This document shows positions 1 to 10,299 of a stretch of DNA of 64,000 nt, piece by piece; within the stretch, counting starts at the first letter, position 1; every line of letters begins with the position of its first letter. Below the pieces are notes generated by a model that worked only from the letters and a program-made list of their open reading frames with translations, was not told the DNA's origin and made no database searches. Location: positions 140,693,089-140,757,088 of the forward strand of contig NC_030808.1 in NCBI RefSeq assembly GCF_001704415.2. Direction: 5' to 3'. Source of the DNA: Capra hircus (lineage: Eukaryota > Chordata > Mammalia > Artiodactyla > Bovidae). The position numbers were made by a program, and so were the translations under genes.

Positions 1-50
1 GAGAGAAGAAAGAAGGCGGGAAGGAGAAGAGGAAGGGAGGGAAGGAGGGG
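1..50. repeat. Purine-rich (GA/GGAA) low-complexity tract
   Basis: The first 50 bases are almost pure A and G, with GAAG and GGAA units, and grade into an A-rich stretch. It is probably the end of a degenerate polypurine microsatellite cut by the window edge. Confidence 0.8.
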
Positions 51-397
51 AAATTAAAAACAACAACAAACACTGCCTCCCATAAACCGGTCTCCATGGT
101 TGCAGTGGGAGGGGTATCATGATTTCCCTGACTGTAGGGAACAAAAGAATAAATCCTCAGCTATTTTACCTGAAAAGCCCCTCATGGCTCTGTGTCCCTC
201 ACTGTGCCGAACGGGTCCCTGAGCAGCAGCTGCCCTGAAGGCTGTCTGCTTGACCAGCTTGCTCCACCCTGCTATTTCTGTCCTGACAGTGCTTGCTTGG
301 GAAGACTGTCCATGAACCCTGAAGCTAGCTGAGCCCTTCCCTTACATGCACATGACTCACTGTGGCTGCCATCATCTTTCAGGTTCTTTTTTCTCCA
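51..397. other. Unassigned sequence
   Basis: No repeat, gene or RNA that I recognise. Short open frames here lack any family resemblance. Confidence 0.5.
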
Positions 398-505
398 TTG
401 AATTATAAACTCGGTGAGAGAGACACCGTATCTGTCTTTTATACATAGGCTCATTCCCAGAGCCATCTGGTCAACCCTCCCTGACAATTACTCAATCAAT
501 GAGCT
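398..505 (+). mobile_element. Possible LINE L2 3'-end fragment
   Basis: The stretch has the order typical of L2 3' ends: a 'tataaactc...gagagagacac' segment, a 'tctgtctttt' segment, 'cccagagcc' and a terminal 'aatcaatga'. L2 is an ancient mammalian LINE, so the poor match is expected. Could be chance similarity. Confidence 0.4.
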
Positions 506-1108
506 CAGAGGATGTCACTGAAGACATTTACGCTTATTTACATGCAGGTGGTTGATCTCTCCTGAGATCAAAGAGGATAGTGTACCCCTTTGTAGACTTT
601 TCCCAAGTCTACCATATACTCAACTGTTGCAAAAATGGCTTGGTTTTACCCTGGGGACTTTGAGAAAAGACCAGTGACCATACCACAGAGGAGCTTTCTT
701 GGCTGCCTGCCTTGACAATTTCTCAGCCTGAGTCCCAAGTGCAGTTAGTTTATCTTGGGTGGAATCTAAGAATCTTGAGGGCATCTCACCCAATAGTGAC
801 GTCAGATTAGGCCATGTCTGAGCTGCTTTTAGAGAAAGAGAAACATTAGTCTACTACATGTTTTCAGAGATACATCTCACCCTCCATCCTAAAACAAAGT
901 TTTCTGGTTGAAAATAAATCCCAGGGCAGATGCATCATTTTTTTTTTTTTCAGTAGTTTTTCTGCCTGTTGCAGATTGGAAGCTCCCAGGAGGCAGGACA
1001 GGGTTGTATTAACTCATGTAGTCAGAGGACAATTACACACTCAATGGGCACCTTTGGATGACAGCTGTGCTTCAGGGTAAATGGAACCCACTCAGAAAAT
1101 ATCTACTT
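506..1108. other. Unassigned sequence with a poly(T) run
   Basis: No recognisable gene or repeat. A run of about 13 T lies near 938-950, with no identifiable SINE or LINE body beside it. Confidence 0.5.
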
Positions 1109-1673
1109 ATTGCTTTAAATTAAATTGCTCCTTGGAAGGAAAGCTATGACAAAAATAGACACTATATTATAAAGCAGAGACATTACTTTGTCAGCAAAAG
1201 TCCACATAGTCAAACCATGGTTTTTCTAGTAGTCATGTACAGAAGTGAGAGTTGGACCATAAAGAAGGTTGAGTGCAGAAAAATTGATGCTTTCAAACTG
1301 TGGTGTTGGAGAAGACTCTTGAGAGTCCTTTGGATGGGAAAGAGATCAAAACAGTCAATCCTAAAGGAAATCAACCCTGAATTTTCATTGGAAGGACTGA
1401 TGCTGAAGCTGAAGCTCCAATACTTTGGCCACATGATGCAAAGAGCCAACTCATTGGAAAACACTCTGATGCTGGGAAAGATTGAAGATAAGAGGAGAAG
1501 GAGGTAGCAGAGGATGAGATGATTAGATACTATAGCCTACTCAATGGACATTAATTTAAGCAAACTTTGCGAGAAAGTGGAGGACAGAGGAGCCTGGTGT
1601 GCTGTGAAGTCCATGTGGCTGCAAAGAATCAGACATGACTTAGCAACTGAACAACAGCAACAATTGCTTTAAA
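1109..1673 (+). mobile_element. BovB (RTE) LINE, 5'-truncated, with 11-bp TSD
   Basis: The body (1120-1662) is the 3' part of BovB ORF2 plus tail. The translation carries the recognisable 'ESWTIKKVE', 'LWCWRRLLRV', 'QSILKEI' and 'LKLQYFGHMM' segments. It ends in the usual 'gactta..gcaactgaacaacagcaa' tail. The 11-mer attgctttaaa flanks it at 1109-1119 and 1663-1673, which fixes both ends and shows insertion by target-primed reverse transcription. Premature stops follow the open part, so it is dead. Confidence 0.93.
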
Positions 1674-2490
1674 ACATCAGAATGTGTTTCTTGTTGCATG
1701 ATAAAATCACAGGATAGAGTGGTTGGTAGCTAATCTTTACAATTTACTGCCATTAGGGGACTTGGTATTAAGGTTAGACTCTGACAACCTGCTTGTCACC
1801 AACCTCCTGAAAAATGGTCTCAGACTGAATGGCCCTTCTCACTGGGGAGGCTCAGTGTGGATGAGAATCCAAGCTCAGCTTCTGATTTCTTATCATCAGT
1901 TCTCACCAGTGAATACTTAAACGTCTGAAACAGGGTGTGAGTCATACATTTAATATGTTTCACCTTCAAGCTTTATTTAATAAACACCTGCTTCTTGGTA
2001 TCTGCTATTCAGTCTCTTCTATTCTATGGATTTACTAGTGACTTACAGCTCTATTTCCCCCACCCCTGGGAAATAATTTAGAACACATTGACCCCCTGTA
2101 TTGTGCAGTTGGAAGGAATCATAGAAAAACTTTGCCTTAATTTTAACACTGCTTTTAGTAATCTCTGAATGCAAAGAGCATACTACGACTGTCCTTGACT
2201 GCCAGGAAGAACAGAGCAGCTGACTGTGTGTACAGCAAAGGGGCAAAGCATCCAGGAAAAGGAGATATCGTCCCTGGTTGGGGTTGTCTTGATGGGAACA
2301 CACGGATGCTAGTCTCTCGGATGCAAGTGGTAGCTCCCTTGAGACTGATTCCAGGGGCATTTACAAGTGTACCTACCACTAGCTACCTGTAGGAACAGAT
2401 TTCCACCCCAACATAATCTTTTGGGTGCGGATATTGAACTCTACCAGCCTCCTTCTAGACTGTAAATATACCATCTGTATGATGGTAGGA
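1674..2490. other. Unassigned sequence
   Basis: No repeat family or coding signature recognised. Short open frames (up to about 105 codons on the minus strand) lack conserved motifs. Confidence 0.5.
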
Positions 2491-2692
2491 GGGCTTCCAA
2501 GGTGGCTCAGTGGTAAAGAATCTGCCTGCAATGCAGGAAATGCGGGTCCCATCCCTGAGTCAGGAAGATGCCCTGAAGGTGGAAATGGCAACCACTCTAG
2601 TATTCTTGCCTGGAAGATTCCAGACAGAGGACTCTGGTGAGCTACAGTGCATGGGTTTGCACATAGAGTCAGACATAACTGAGCATGCACAT
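2491..2692 (+). mobile_element. Bov-tA SINE
   Basis: It starts with the tRNA-derived head (gggcttcc..ggtggctcag..ggtaaagaatctgcctgc) including the degenerate B box, continues into the Bov-A body (tattcttgcctgg, gggtttgca), and ends 'gactgagc'. Full-length but diverged. Confidence 0.93.
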
Positions 2693-3390
2693 GCGGTTTT
2701 GGGGCTTTTTGGATAAATTTGTCTGCAAGTTGGAGGCCCTAGGTTTAGAGTAAGCCTTGGGAAGTTAATTCGCAGCTCAAGAGAGACTTGAGAGAACCTT
2801 TCAAGGAAGAAATGAAGCCTTGGAACTTGGAAACATCTCCAGGTCATAAAAGCTGGACACCAGGGCTCACCTGACCCTGGAAGGGATGCATTTACACTCC
2901 AAAAGGTTAGAATGAGAACCAAAGGCCCTTTCTCTCCCATCTTCAAGCAGCAAAGATTTTCCCCTTCCTCCTTTAGGAGAGAAGGGGAGGCAACTGCCTC
3001 TTTCTACTGTACTGGAGGAGAGAAAATTCACTCTTCATTTAGATACAGACTTAGAAATGTGTGTGCATAGGACATTTGGCCTGGTTATCATCACAACACC
3101 CCAGGGATAAGAATCGAGGTGAGGTCATTTTTTGCTTTCAGAAATAATGATCATCTGTCACTTATCCAGAGAACCTCGTGTGGATATTCAGGATAAAGTT
3201 AATAAAAATGAATATTAAAACCTAACAGCAACTCAAAAGGAAAAACAGCATACTTTCTCTCTCTTTGAGCTTCACTGGCTTGAAGGAAAAAGAATGGGAT
3301 ATATGGAGGGAATTCTCACTTTATCAATTTTTGTTATCATTGTTGTTTTCTTTGCCAAATATATGGAGTTGAATGTGAGTCTGTTAGATA
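2693..3390. other. Unassigned sequence
   Basis: Nothing that I can name. It abuts the MER5A-like left end. Confidence 0.5.
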
Positions 3391-3421
3391 AGAGATTCTC
3401 AACCTCAGCACAGCTAACAAT
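3391..3421 (-). mobile_element. MER5A-like DNA transposon (hAT-Charlie), left piece
   Basis: 'gattctcaacctcagcac' is the terminal part of MER5A in reverse orientation. The rest resumes after the BovB, at 3985. Both pieces together rebuild one continuous element. Confidence 0.75.
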
Positions 3422-3984
3422 TGTTGTTGTTGCTGTTACTGTTCAGTCACTCAGTCATATCTAACTCTTTGCAACCCTATGGACTACAGCGCACCAGTCC
3501 AGGCCCTGTCCTCCATATGTCCCGTAGTTTGCTCAAATTCATGTCCATTGAGTAGGTGATGCTATCTAACCATCTCATGCTCTGCTGCCCCTTTCTACTT
3601 TTGCCTTCAATCTTTCCAAGCATCAGGGTCTTTTCCATTGAATTTACTCTTTGAATCAGGTGGACGAAGCATTGGAGCTTTAGCTCCAGCATCAGTCTTT
3701 TCAATGAATCTTCAGAACTGTTTTCCTTTAGGATTGACTGGCTTGATCTCTTTGCTGTCCCAGGTACTCTCAAGAGTCTTCTTCAACACAACAATTCAAA
3801 AGCACCAATTCTTCAGTGCCCAGCCAACTTTGTGTTTCAGCCCTCACATCCCTACATGACTACCGGAAAAACCATTGCTTTGACTATGCAGGCTTTTGTC
3901 AGCAAAGTGAGGTCTCTGCTTTTTAATATGCGGTCTAGATTTGTCAATTTTCCTTCCAAGGAGCAAATGTCTTTTAATTCCATG
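3422..3984 (-). mobile_element. BovB LINE 3' fragment inserted in MER5A
   Basis: Read on the minus strand it has 'LKLQCF..LIQRVNSMEKTLMLGKIEG' and the 'SKDLT..KACIVKAMVFPVVM' segment of the BovB C-terminal region, then a tail ending in repeated 'aac/aacaa'. The 9-mer gctaacaat occurs at 3413-3421 and 3985-3993 and is the TSD. The 5' end is truncated at the 'catgg' of the ORF. Confidence 0.93.
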
Positions 3985-4139
3985 GCTAACAATCGGGGCT
4001 GGATAATTCTTTGTGTGGGGGGTGTTTTGTTTATTGTAGGACAGATGCCAATAGAAAGAATCCCACTCCTAAGTTGTGGCAACAAAAACCTTTGTCAAAT
4101 TCCCAGGAGGGGGCAAAATTGCTCTGGTTGAGAACCACT
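3985..4139 (-). mobile_element. MER5A-like DNA transposon, right piece
   Basis: Contains the MER5A landmarks in reverse order: 'ggctggataattctttgtg', a G-run, 'attgtagga', 'atgcca', 'aagttgtggcaac', 'gggggcaaaattgc' and the terminal 'ggttgagaaccact'. hAT-Charlie elements predate the placental radiation, so this is the older layer. Confidence 0.85.
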
Positions 4140-4210
4140 CATGCACAAGTGACAGGGTAGGTGTGTTTTCACATGGTAGTCATGGGTGAAACTGGAGGAG
4201 TTGGTCTTAC

Positions 4211-4345
4211 GCAATCAGCAAATTGATGGAGAAGGAAATGGCAATCCATTGTTCTTGCCTGGAGAATCCCATGGACTGAGGAGCCTCGTGGGCTACAGTC
4301 CATGGGGTTGCAAAAAGTCGATTGAGTGACTAGGCAATCAGCAAA
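4211..4345 (+). mobile_element. 5'-truncated Bov-tA/Bov-A SINE with 12-bp TSD
   Basis: The insert (4223-4333) is only the Bov-A body, from 'ggagaaggaaatggcaat' to 'gattgagtgact'. The tRNA-like head is absent. Perfect 12-bp direct repeats gcaatcagcaaa lie at 4211-4222 and 4334-4345, so the truncation happened on insertion. Confidence 0.92.
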
Positions 4346-5125
4346 CTGGAGTATTTCTTTCTAGTCTGAAGAGGTCTTCCTAGACATTCCCATATGTTCT
4401 GCATGTAAATGGTAACCAAGTCTTTCTACCTACAGTGATGAAACTTCATCTACCAATACCCCTGGAAGATTATCACAGACATGTAGGTCGACCTGAAATA
4501 GCACATGAGACAAATGGCTGGCATGCAGATGCTTTCCTTGAGTTCAGCATTTGACAGAGAAGAAGACATCAGATTCCTGGATGGAAAAGAAGACCACTGT
4601 GACAGGAAAAGGATACAGATGCCACAGACACCTAGATTAGTTGAACACAAAATTTTGCAGAATGAGCACCCCTGGGTATCAAAACATTTAGAAAGCAGAA
4701 TGCATAGCATTTGAGAATGCCATAAAAGCCAGCCAGCTTTGGCATCGGAAATGAGGTCCATTTATGACTCCTGTTTTAGAACATCGGGGAATGGTTAGAG
4801 AAGTCAGCTCAAGAGAGGGCAAGTGAGTATAGAAGGGCCAGAAGCCTAGTCCCTTAGAAAGTGAGGTTAAAACCATCGAGAAGATGCTGAGAGAGGAATG
4901 AATACAAAAGCATCTTATATTTTCTTCAATTTGTTTTATTCTTACACCACAGATGTGCCTTAAATTGAGGTTATTTATCTAAACACTCCTCTCCTCCACT
5001 GGATTCCAGAGTTTGGGCAGTTTCTTGTCTTCACCATTAATATTTTTGCTGAGTTTCTTAAACCAGGATCTGACAAGAACAGGAGGATCAGAAAACAGGT
5101 GAATCCATGCAGAAAGGAAGCATTG
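4346..5125. other. Unassigned sequence
   Basis: No recognisable repeat. Open frames of up to 103 codons on both strands lack motifs and overlap each other. Confidence 0.5.
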
Positions 5126-5282
5126 TGTTCATTGTTCAGTCACTCAGTCATGTCTGACTCTTTGTGATCCCCAAAGACTGCAGCATCCCAGGCTTCCCTG
5201 TTCTTCAGTATCTCCAAGAGTTTGCTCAAACTCGTGTCCACTGAGTCAGTGATACCATCCACCATCTCATCCTCTGTTCATT
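5126..5282 (-). mobile_element. Short BovB 3'-end insertion with 8-bp TSD
   Basis: Only the last 140 or so bases of BovB are present (5134-5274), from 'gttcagtcactcagtcatgtctgac' to 'catctcatcctc' on the plus strand. The 8-mer tgttcatt flanks it at 5126-5133 and 5275-5282. Confidence 0.85.
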
Positions 5283-5499
5283 AAGCTTTGCCTACTGTAT
5301 ATGCACTGATTGTAGCTGTGTTTCAAGATTGAAGATGTGTTTCAGTAGGTCATACCATCATGGGTAGTGGCTCATCCCTGCCACTGTAGACAGCCTGAAA
5401 GATGCTGAGCTGGATACCATCATCCAAGGTTTCAAGGGTTCTCACCACAAAGGTGTCAAAATCCCCAAGCAGAATATGGCCTGGGGAGGTGTGATGGTT
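5283..5499 (+). other. Unidentified segment with a short coding-like frame
   Basis: A frame at about 5377-5507 (gcc-act-gta-gac...) stays open for some 40 codons and reads like protein (LKDAELDTIIQGFKG, then GVKIPKQ), ending at a tag. Upstream, the frame soon meets a stop. I do not recognise the protein. It could be a scrap of a processed pseudogene or an old repeat. Confidence 0.3.
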
Positions 5500-5905
5500 T
5501 TCTAGGTTGCATAACAAGTTAACAACTTAGTGGCTTAAAACAATACCCATTCATTATCTCAGTTTCTGTTGTTCAGGATTTCCAAGCACAACTTACCTGA
5601 GTTCCTTGCTCAGGGATCTCACAAAGCTGACATCAAGCTGTCAGCTGGGCTATGTTCTCATCTGGAAGCTAGACTGAGGAGGAATTCACTTTGAAGCTTC
5701 CACAGAATTCCTGATGGCTATAGGCTGAAGGCTGTCCACAGCTCCTACAGGGGCTCACAGATTCCCACCAAGGAGCCCTTCTCCTAACCTATGCACCACA
5801 TGGCATATTGTTTCTCCAATATGACCTGCAAGAGAGTGAGGGTCAGTCACTAGTCAAATAAAGTCTGATACAATGTAATCACAGGAGAGATATCTTAACA
5901 CCTTT
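5500..5905. mobile_element. Ancient interspersed repeat, probably an LTR
   Basis: 'gcataacaagttaacaacttagtggcttaaaacaa...' followed by 'tctgttgttcaggatttccaagcacaac' and 'ggctatgttctcatctgg' is a pattern I know from old mammalian interspersed repeats. I cannot assign the family with certainty. Confidence 0.45.
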
Positions 5906-5940
5906 ACCGTGTACTTTTCTTTTTTAGCATTTCATGTAGT

Positions 5941-6030
5941 TTTTTTTTAATTAATTTTTTATTGAAGGAGAATTGCTTTATAGAATTTTGCTGTTTTCTG
6001 TCAAACCTTAACATGAATTAACCATAGGAA
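5941..6030 (-). mobile_element. L1 3'-end fragment
   Basis: Poly(T) followed by 'ttattgaaggagaattgctttatagaatttt..ctgtcaaaccttaacatgaat' is the antisense of the ruminant L1 3' UTR and tail. Only the terminal 90 or so bases are present. Confidence 0.75.
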
Positions 6031-6355
6031 CCATGTACTTCTGGTGAAGAACAAGATCCTGACCAAACTCAACAGGAGCGGATTTCACAAAGGCATGAGA
6101 CAGGGATCACAGGGACTCACCTTAGGATCTGTCCACTGCAGGAGAGAATAAGATAGAGAAGACTCAGTGTTTCTCCCCTGCATGGCTCCCCTGCAACTGT
6201 TCAAAGGAGAGGCTGTTACCATCACCTTGCAGCAATTCTGATTATTCACCATTGAAGGAAATGCTAAGGAGAAAAAAGTGAACTGCAGGATAGCCCTCTG
6301 CTTTTCTATGTAGCAGGTTACCCTGCATTAGTGCTTTCATGGGAGGGAATAGCAT
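6031..6355. other. Unassigned sequence
   Basis: Nothing recognised. A 25-codon open stretch near 6045-6120 is too short to interpret. Confidence 0.45.
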
Positions 6356-6359
6356 CTTA

Positions 6360-6825
6360 TCGTTGCTGAGTTGCTAACTCATGTCCAGCTCTTTGAGAAA
6401 CCATGGACTGTAGCCATGCCAGGCTCCTCTGTTGTCCACTGTTTCCCTGAGGTTGCTCAAATTCTTTTCCAGTGAGTTACTTGGTGATGCTTTCTAATCA
6501 TCTCATCCCTTGTCACCCCCTTCTCCTCCTGCCTTCAGTATTTCCCAGTGTTAGAGTCTTTTCCAATGAGTCGACTCTTTGCATCAGGTGGCCAAAATAT
6601 CAGAGCTTTAGTTTCAGCATCAGTCCCACCAATGAATATTTAGGGTTGATTTCCTTTAGGATTAACTAGTTTGATCTCCTTGAAGTCAAGTGACTCTTAA
6701 GAGTCTTCTCCAGCACCACAGTTCAAAAGCATGAGTTCTTTGGTGCTCAGCCTTCTTTATGGACCAACTCTCACATCTATACATGATTACTGGAAAAACC
6801 ATGACTTTGACCGTACAGACCTATA
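6360..6825 (-). mobile_element. BovB LINE 3' fragment
   Basis: Antisense BovB tail ('gttgctgagttgctaactcatgtcc'), then 'catctcatcc', 'ccttctcctcctgccttcag', 'gagtcttttccaatgagtc', 'ggtggccaaaatatcagagc' and 'ggactgatgctgaaac' in reverse complement. The 5' side is cut at the Bov-tA insertion. Confidence 0.9.
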
Positions 6826-7024
6826 GGGCTTTTCTGGTGACTCAGTGGTAAAGAATCTGTCTGTCAGTTCAGGAGACACATGTCAGGAAGATCCTCTGGA
6901 GAGGGAAATTACAGCCCACTCCAGTACTCTTGCCTAGGAAATACTATGAACAGAGGAACCTGGCTGGCTACCATCCATGGGGTTGCAAAACAGTCAGACA
7001 AGACTGAGTGACTAAACAACAACA
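6826..7024 (+). mobile_element. Bov-tA SINE inserted at the 5' end of the BovB
   Basis: tRNA-like head at 6826 and Bov-A body, ending 'gactgagtgactaaacaacaac'. The flanks are duplicated: 'aaaccatgactttgac..tacag' ends just before the SINE, and 'aaaccatcactttgac.tacag' follows it, so the TSD is unusually long (about 22 bases, diverged). Confidence 0.9.
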
Positions 7025-7049
7025 AAACCATCACTTTGACTTACAGCAT

Positions 7050-7950
7050 GATACTGGGATGAGGGGAATAAAGTCCAACCACTGCAGAAAACATAAATTA
7101 AAATGCTGCATTATAACCTTTTGTTGCACAATAAATTTCAGTGGCAGGAAACCCAGGATCACGCTGACTCCTCATTTTTCCATCCCTGGGCAGAACCTAA
7201 AGTCCTTAACTTAGTATTTGTGCACATCACACCCAGAACCTTCTATTCCAGATAGTCTGAAGATCAGTCTTTCCTTCATCCACACTAATTTCTTTTGGAT
7301 TCTCCTTAGAATTCTTCTCAGGAAAAGTAGGTTTGTTCCATCTCACCTATGTGCTTCCCAATTCTGTCCTCATCCACTGTTTGACTAACCACAAAAGGTC
7401 TCCTTCATCAGGTAAATTGAATTAAGAGGTTAGATACTCAGCAAGCCAAATCATGCCAGGGCCAAAGGCTAAACAATGAAGGAGGAAGAAGCCTTCCAAC
7501 CATAGAAGCAAATGTGAGTTACATTCTGAACTTCTCTGCACAGTGACCCTTGTCAAGGAGGAAGTAGCCACCTTTCTCACTTCCTGGAAGCACTGGGTTC
7601 TGAGCTAATAATGTCTCTTCCTCCTGACTTTCACTGCCCACCCCCATTCCACTCTGCCAAGAGTTATTTAACCTTATTGCACAAATTGGAATTGCTGCAT
7701 CTCCCCATCCCCCATCCCCCATTACTGTCTGTTCCTTAGCAAGCCCTTGAATGATGATGCGTGTCTAGCTGGTGGCCCACTATGACCTTTGCTTTCTTTG
7801 CTTTCTTTCTTTCCTTTGTTTTCTTCTTATTCTCACTGTAGTCATTTGTTATTTGTTTTGCCTCCTCTTTGCATGTTACATTTTTACACTTTTCCCCTTA
7901 CATTTTTTATTTTAAAAAAATTATTAGGTATGTCTTTAACTTGTGTGTGT
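7050..7950. other. Unassigned sequence with a pyrimidine-rich stretch
   Basis: No gene or repeat identified. 7789-7915 is rich in CTTT and TTTC units and could be a degenerate polypyrimidine repeat. Confidence 0.5.
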
Positions 7951-7952
7951 GT

Positions 7953-8153
7953 GTTCAGTTACTCAGTCATGTCTGACTCTTTATGACCCGATGGACTGTA
8001 GCTCGCCAGGCTCCTCTGTCCATGGAATGTTCCAGGCAAGAGTACTGGAGTGAGTTGTCCTTTTCTATTCCAGGGGATCTTCCTGTCCTAGGAATTTGAA
8101 CCTGCAGCTTCTGTATCTCCTGCAGGTAGATTATTCACCACTGCACCAAGACA
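7953..8153 (-). mobile_element. Bov-tA SINE
   Basis: Antisense Bov-A tail ('gttcagttactcagtcatgtctgactc') and body, then the reverse complement of the tRNA-like head ('cctgcaggtagattattcaccactg'). Confidence 0.92.
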
Positions 8154-8160
8154 TCATAAA

Positions 8161-8474
8161 TTCTTTTTTTTATTTAATTTCTTTTCACTGAAGTATAGTT
8201 GATTTACAAGGTTGTGCCAATCTCTGCTGTACAGCAAAGTAACTCAGTTATACACATATATACATTCTTTTTTATATTATTTTCCATTACAGTTTATCAC
8301 AGGATACTGAATACAATTCCTTGGGCTATGCAGTAGGACCTTGCTGTTTATCCATCCTATATATAATGGTTTACATCAGCTAATTCCTTTCTCCCATCCT
8401 TTCCTCCCTGATGCACTCCCTGTTGGCCACAGGTCTATTCTCTATGCCTATGAGCCTGTTTCTGTTTTGCAGAC
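8161..8474 (-). mobile_element. L1M-type LINE 3' end
   Basis: After a T-rich start, 'tcactgaagtatagttgatttacaa', 'ctgctgtacagcaaagtaactcagttatac', 'ttatcacaggata' and 'ggaccttgctgtttatcc' are in the antisense order of an older (L1MA-like) 3' UTR. Confidence 0.85.
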
Positions 8475-8477
8475 AAG

Positions 8478-8590
8478 TGAGGTGGATGCTATCTTCACTC
8501 TACACACAAGGAGGCTGCATCTCAGAAAAGTTAAGTACTTCCTCCTGTTTATCCATCTGTTAAGTGTGGTGTCTGAATATGAACCCACAA
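8478..8590 (+). mobile_element. MIR SINE fragment
   Basis: 'gatgctatcttcactctacaca.aaggaggctgcatctcagaaaagttaagtac...gtctgaatatgaaccca' matches the MIR core order (cattttacagatgaggaaactgag..aggttaagt..tttgaaccca). Highly diverged, as expected. Confidence 0.6.
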
Positions 8591-8826
8591 GGCCTTCTCT
8601 GGTGGCTCAGATGGTAAAGAATCTACCTGTCAATGCAGGAGACCCAGGTTCAATCCCTGGGTCAAGAAGATCCCCTGAAGAAGGGAATGTCTACCCACTC
8701 CAGCATTCTTGCCTGGAGAATCCCATGGATAGAGGACCCTGGGCGAGGGTGTCATGGGGCGGGTCAGGCTACAGTCCATGAGGTTGCAAAGAGTCAGACA
8801 CAACTGAGCAACTAACACTTTCACTT
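8591..8826 (+). mobile_element. Bov-tA SINE with a small internal insertion
   Basis: A full tRNA-like head (ggccttctctggtggctcag..gttcaatccctgggtc) and body. The segment around 8740-8768 (gggcgagggtgtcatggggcgggtc) is extra relative to the other copies here. It ends 'gagcaactaacactttcact'. Confidence 0.93.
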
Positions 8827-9015
8827 CTGATATCAGAATCCACTTTCTCTGTACTGTTTCAACATGGCAGCCCCCATGCTTTGACTTTTCCAGGACATTG
8901 TTACAGACTTCAGATGCTCTGTCCCTTGGGACCCCTTAATATACAAACATATATGTCAGATGATCTGTTCTCATTTGTGTTTGCAAAGACAGTTTCTGTA
9001 TCTACAAGTAACACT

Positions 9016-9289
9016 TGCTGCTGCTGCTGCTAAGTCGCTTCAGTCGTGTCCGACTCTGTGTGACCCCATAGATGGCAGCCCTCCAGGCTGCCCCGTCCCT
9101 GAGATTCTCCAGGCAAGAACACTGGAGTGGGTTGCCATTTCCTTCTCCAATGCATGAAAGTGGAAAGTGAAAGTGAAGTCAGTTGTGTCCAACTTTTAGC
9201 AACCCCATGGACTGCAGCCCACCAGGCTCCTCCATCCATGGTATTTTCCAGGCAAGAGTACTGGAGTGGGGTGCCATTGCCTTCTCCGT
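9016..9289 (-). mobile_element. Bov-A2 SINE (Bov-A dimer)
   Basis: It has the diagnostic order, on the plus strand: (gct)n, 'aagtcgcttcagtcgtgtccgactctg', 'ccatttccttctccaatgcatgaaagtg', a second Bov-A unit, and the end 'tggggtgccattgccttctcc'. Two monomers joined by 'aaagtgaaagtgaagt'. Confidence 0.95.
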
Positions 9290-9318
9290 GGCATACAATT
9301 CTTTAGCCTTTGCCTTAG

Positions 9319-9344
9319 TGCACACACACACACACACACACACC
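9319..9344 (+). repeat. (CA)n microsatellite
   Basis: Uninterrupted CA dinucleotide run of about 13 units, 30 bases beyond the Bov-A2. Confidence 0.95.
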
Positions 9345-10299
9345 ACAAATGCATGTGTATAAAACACCTCCATATTTTGAAGAGGCAGTCATTTCAACCC
9401 CAAATGCACAAAGATCTATTTTCAGTCAAAGACTCCTACCATCCTTCCCCATCCCCTCTCTCACTATCTATCTTGTCATCCAACCAAGCTGAATCCACAC
9501 AGACTGCTTCTGTTTTTACAAGTACCTAACAATTCACATCCTTGCCAAAGATGCTGAGAAATTAATGTGATGGTCTTTTGGGTCTTCTGCAGCATGATGA
9601 CCTAATTGGCACTATAGAATGTTGAAATAATATTTTGAGGATTTTTTCTTTGAAGTGAATTTTTCTTTTTCCTTTTATTTTTTGAGTTTCTCTCCCCAGT
9701 TTACCATTTCCAGTATAATATTTTTGGCATACCTCTAAGTGGTCCTTCGTGAATCTACCCTGGATGCTTTCTGTTCTCTGTGTTGTTTCTAAAGAAATTG
9801 CAATTTTCTGGGCTCTAATTAAAGCACCCCACAGGATACCCCAGTTTTCTTCTGCTCCATGTTATATTGTGCAATTTTTTCTGTCGTGTTTCCTTCTCTT
9901 CTTTATGGATGCTGAATTCCCCTCTACTGTGTCTCCTTTAATGCCCATAAGAACCATAGCCATGTGGATGTTTATTAAACTTTTCAAAGTTTGAAACACA
10001 AATGTTGCATTCCTCTTTTCTTGACAATCCAACACCAAACATGTGGGATGACTGCATATCCCCTGCTAACTTGATGAGCCAATAGCTGAGGATTCGTCAG
10101 CTTTTCTGAGATCTGCTACTAGAGATGATACATTGCAGGCAAAGGCAAAATAAAAGAATTCTAATTGTTCTTGTTGAAAGTGACATTCTATGGCTTCTGA
10201 TTTTAGGTAAATATAGTAAGACACGATGGAGCTATACTAACAATACAACAATTTTTTAAAGCTAGATAAGTTATCCAGCTCCTATTTTTAAGGGGTCAG
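9345..10299. other. Unassigned sequence
   Basis: AT-rich, no repeat or gene recognised. The open frame at 9749-9994 (81 codons) has no recognisable motif. Confidence 0.5.

Noticed and set aside
8591..8660. tRNA-like sequences as tRNA genes
   Set aside because: They are SINE heads (Bov-tA, CHR) with mutated arms, followed by SINE bodies.
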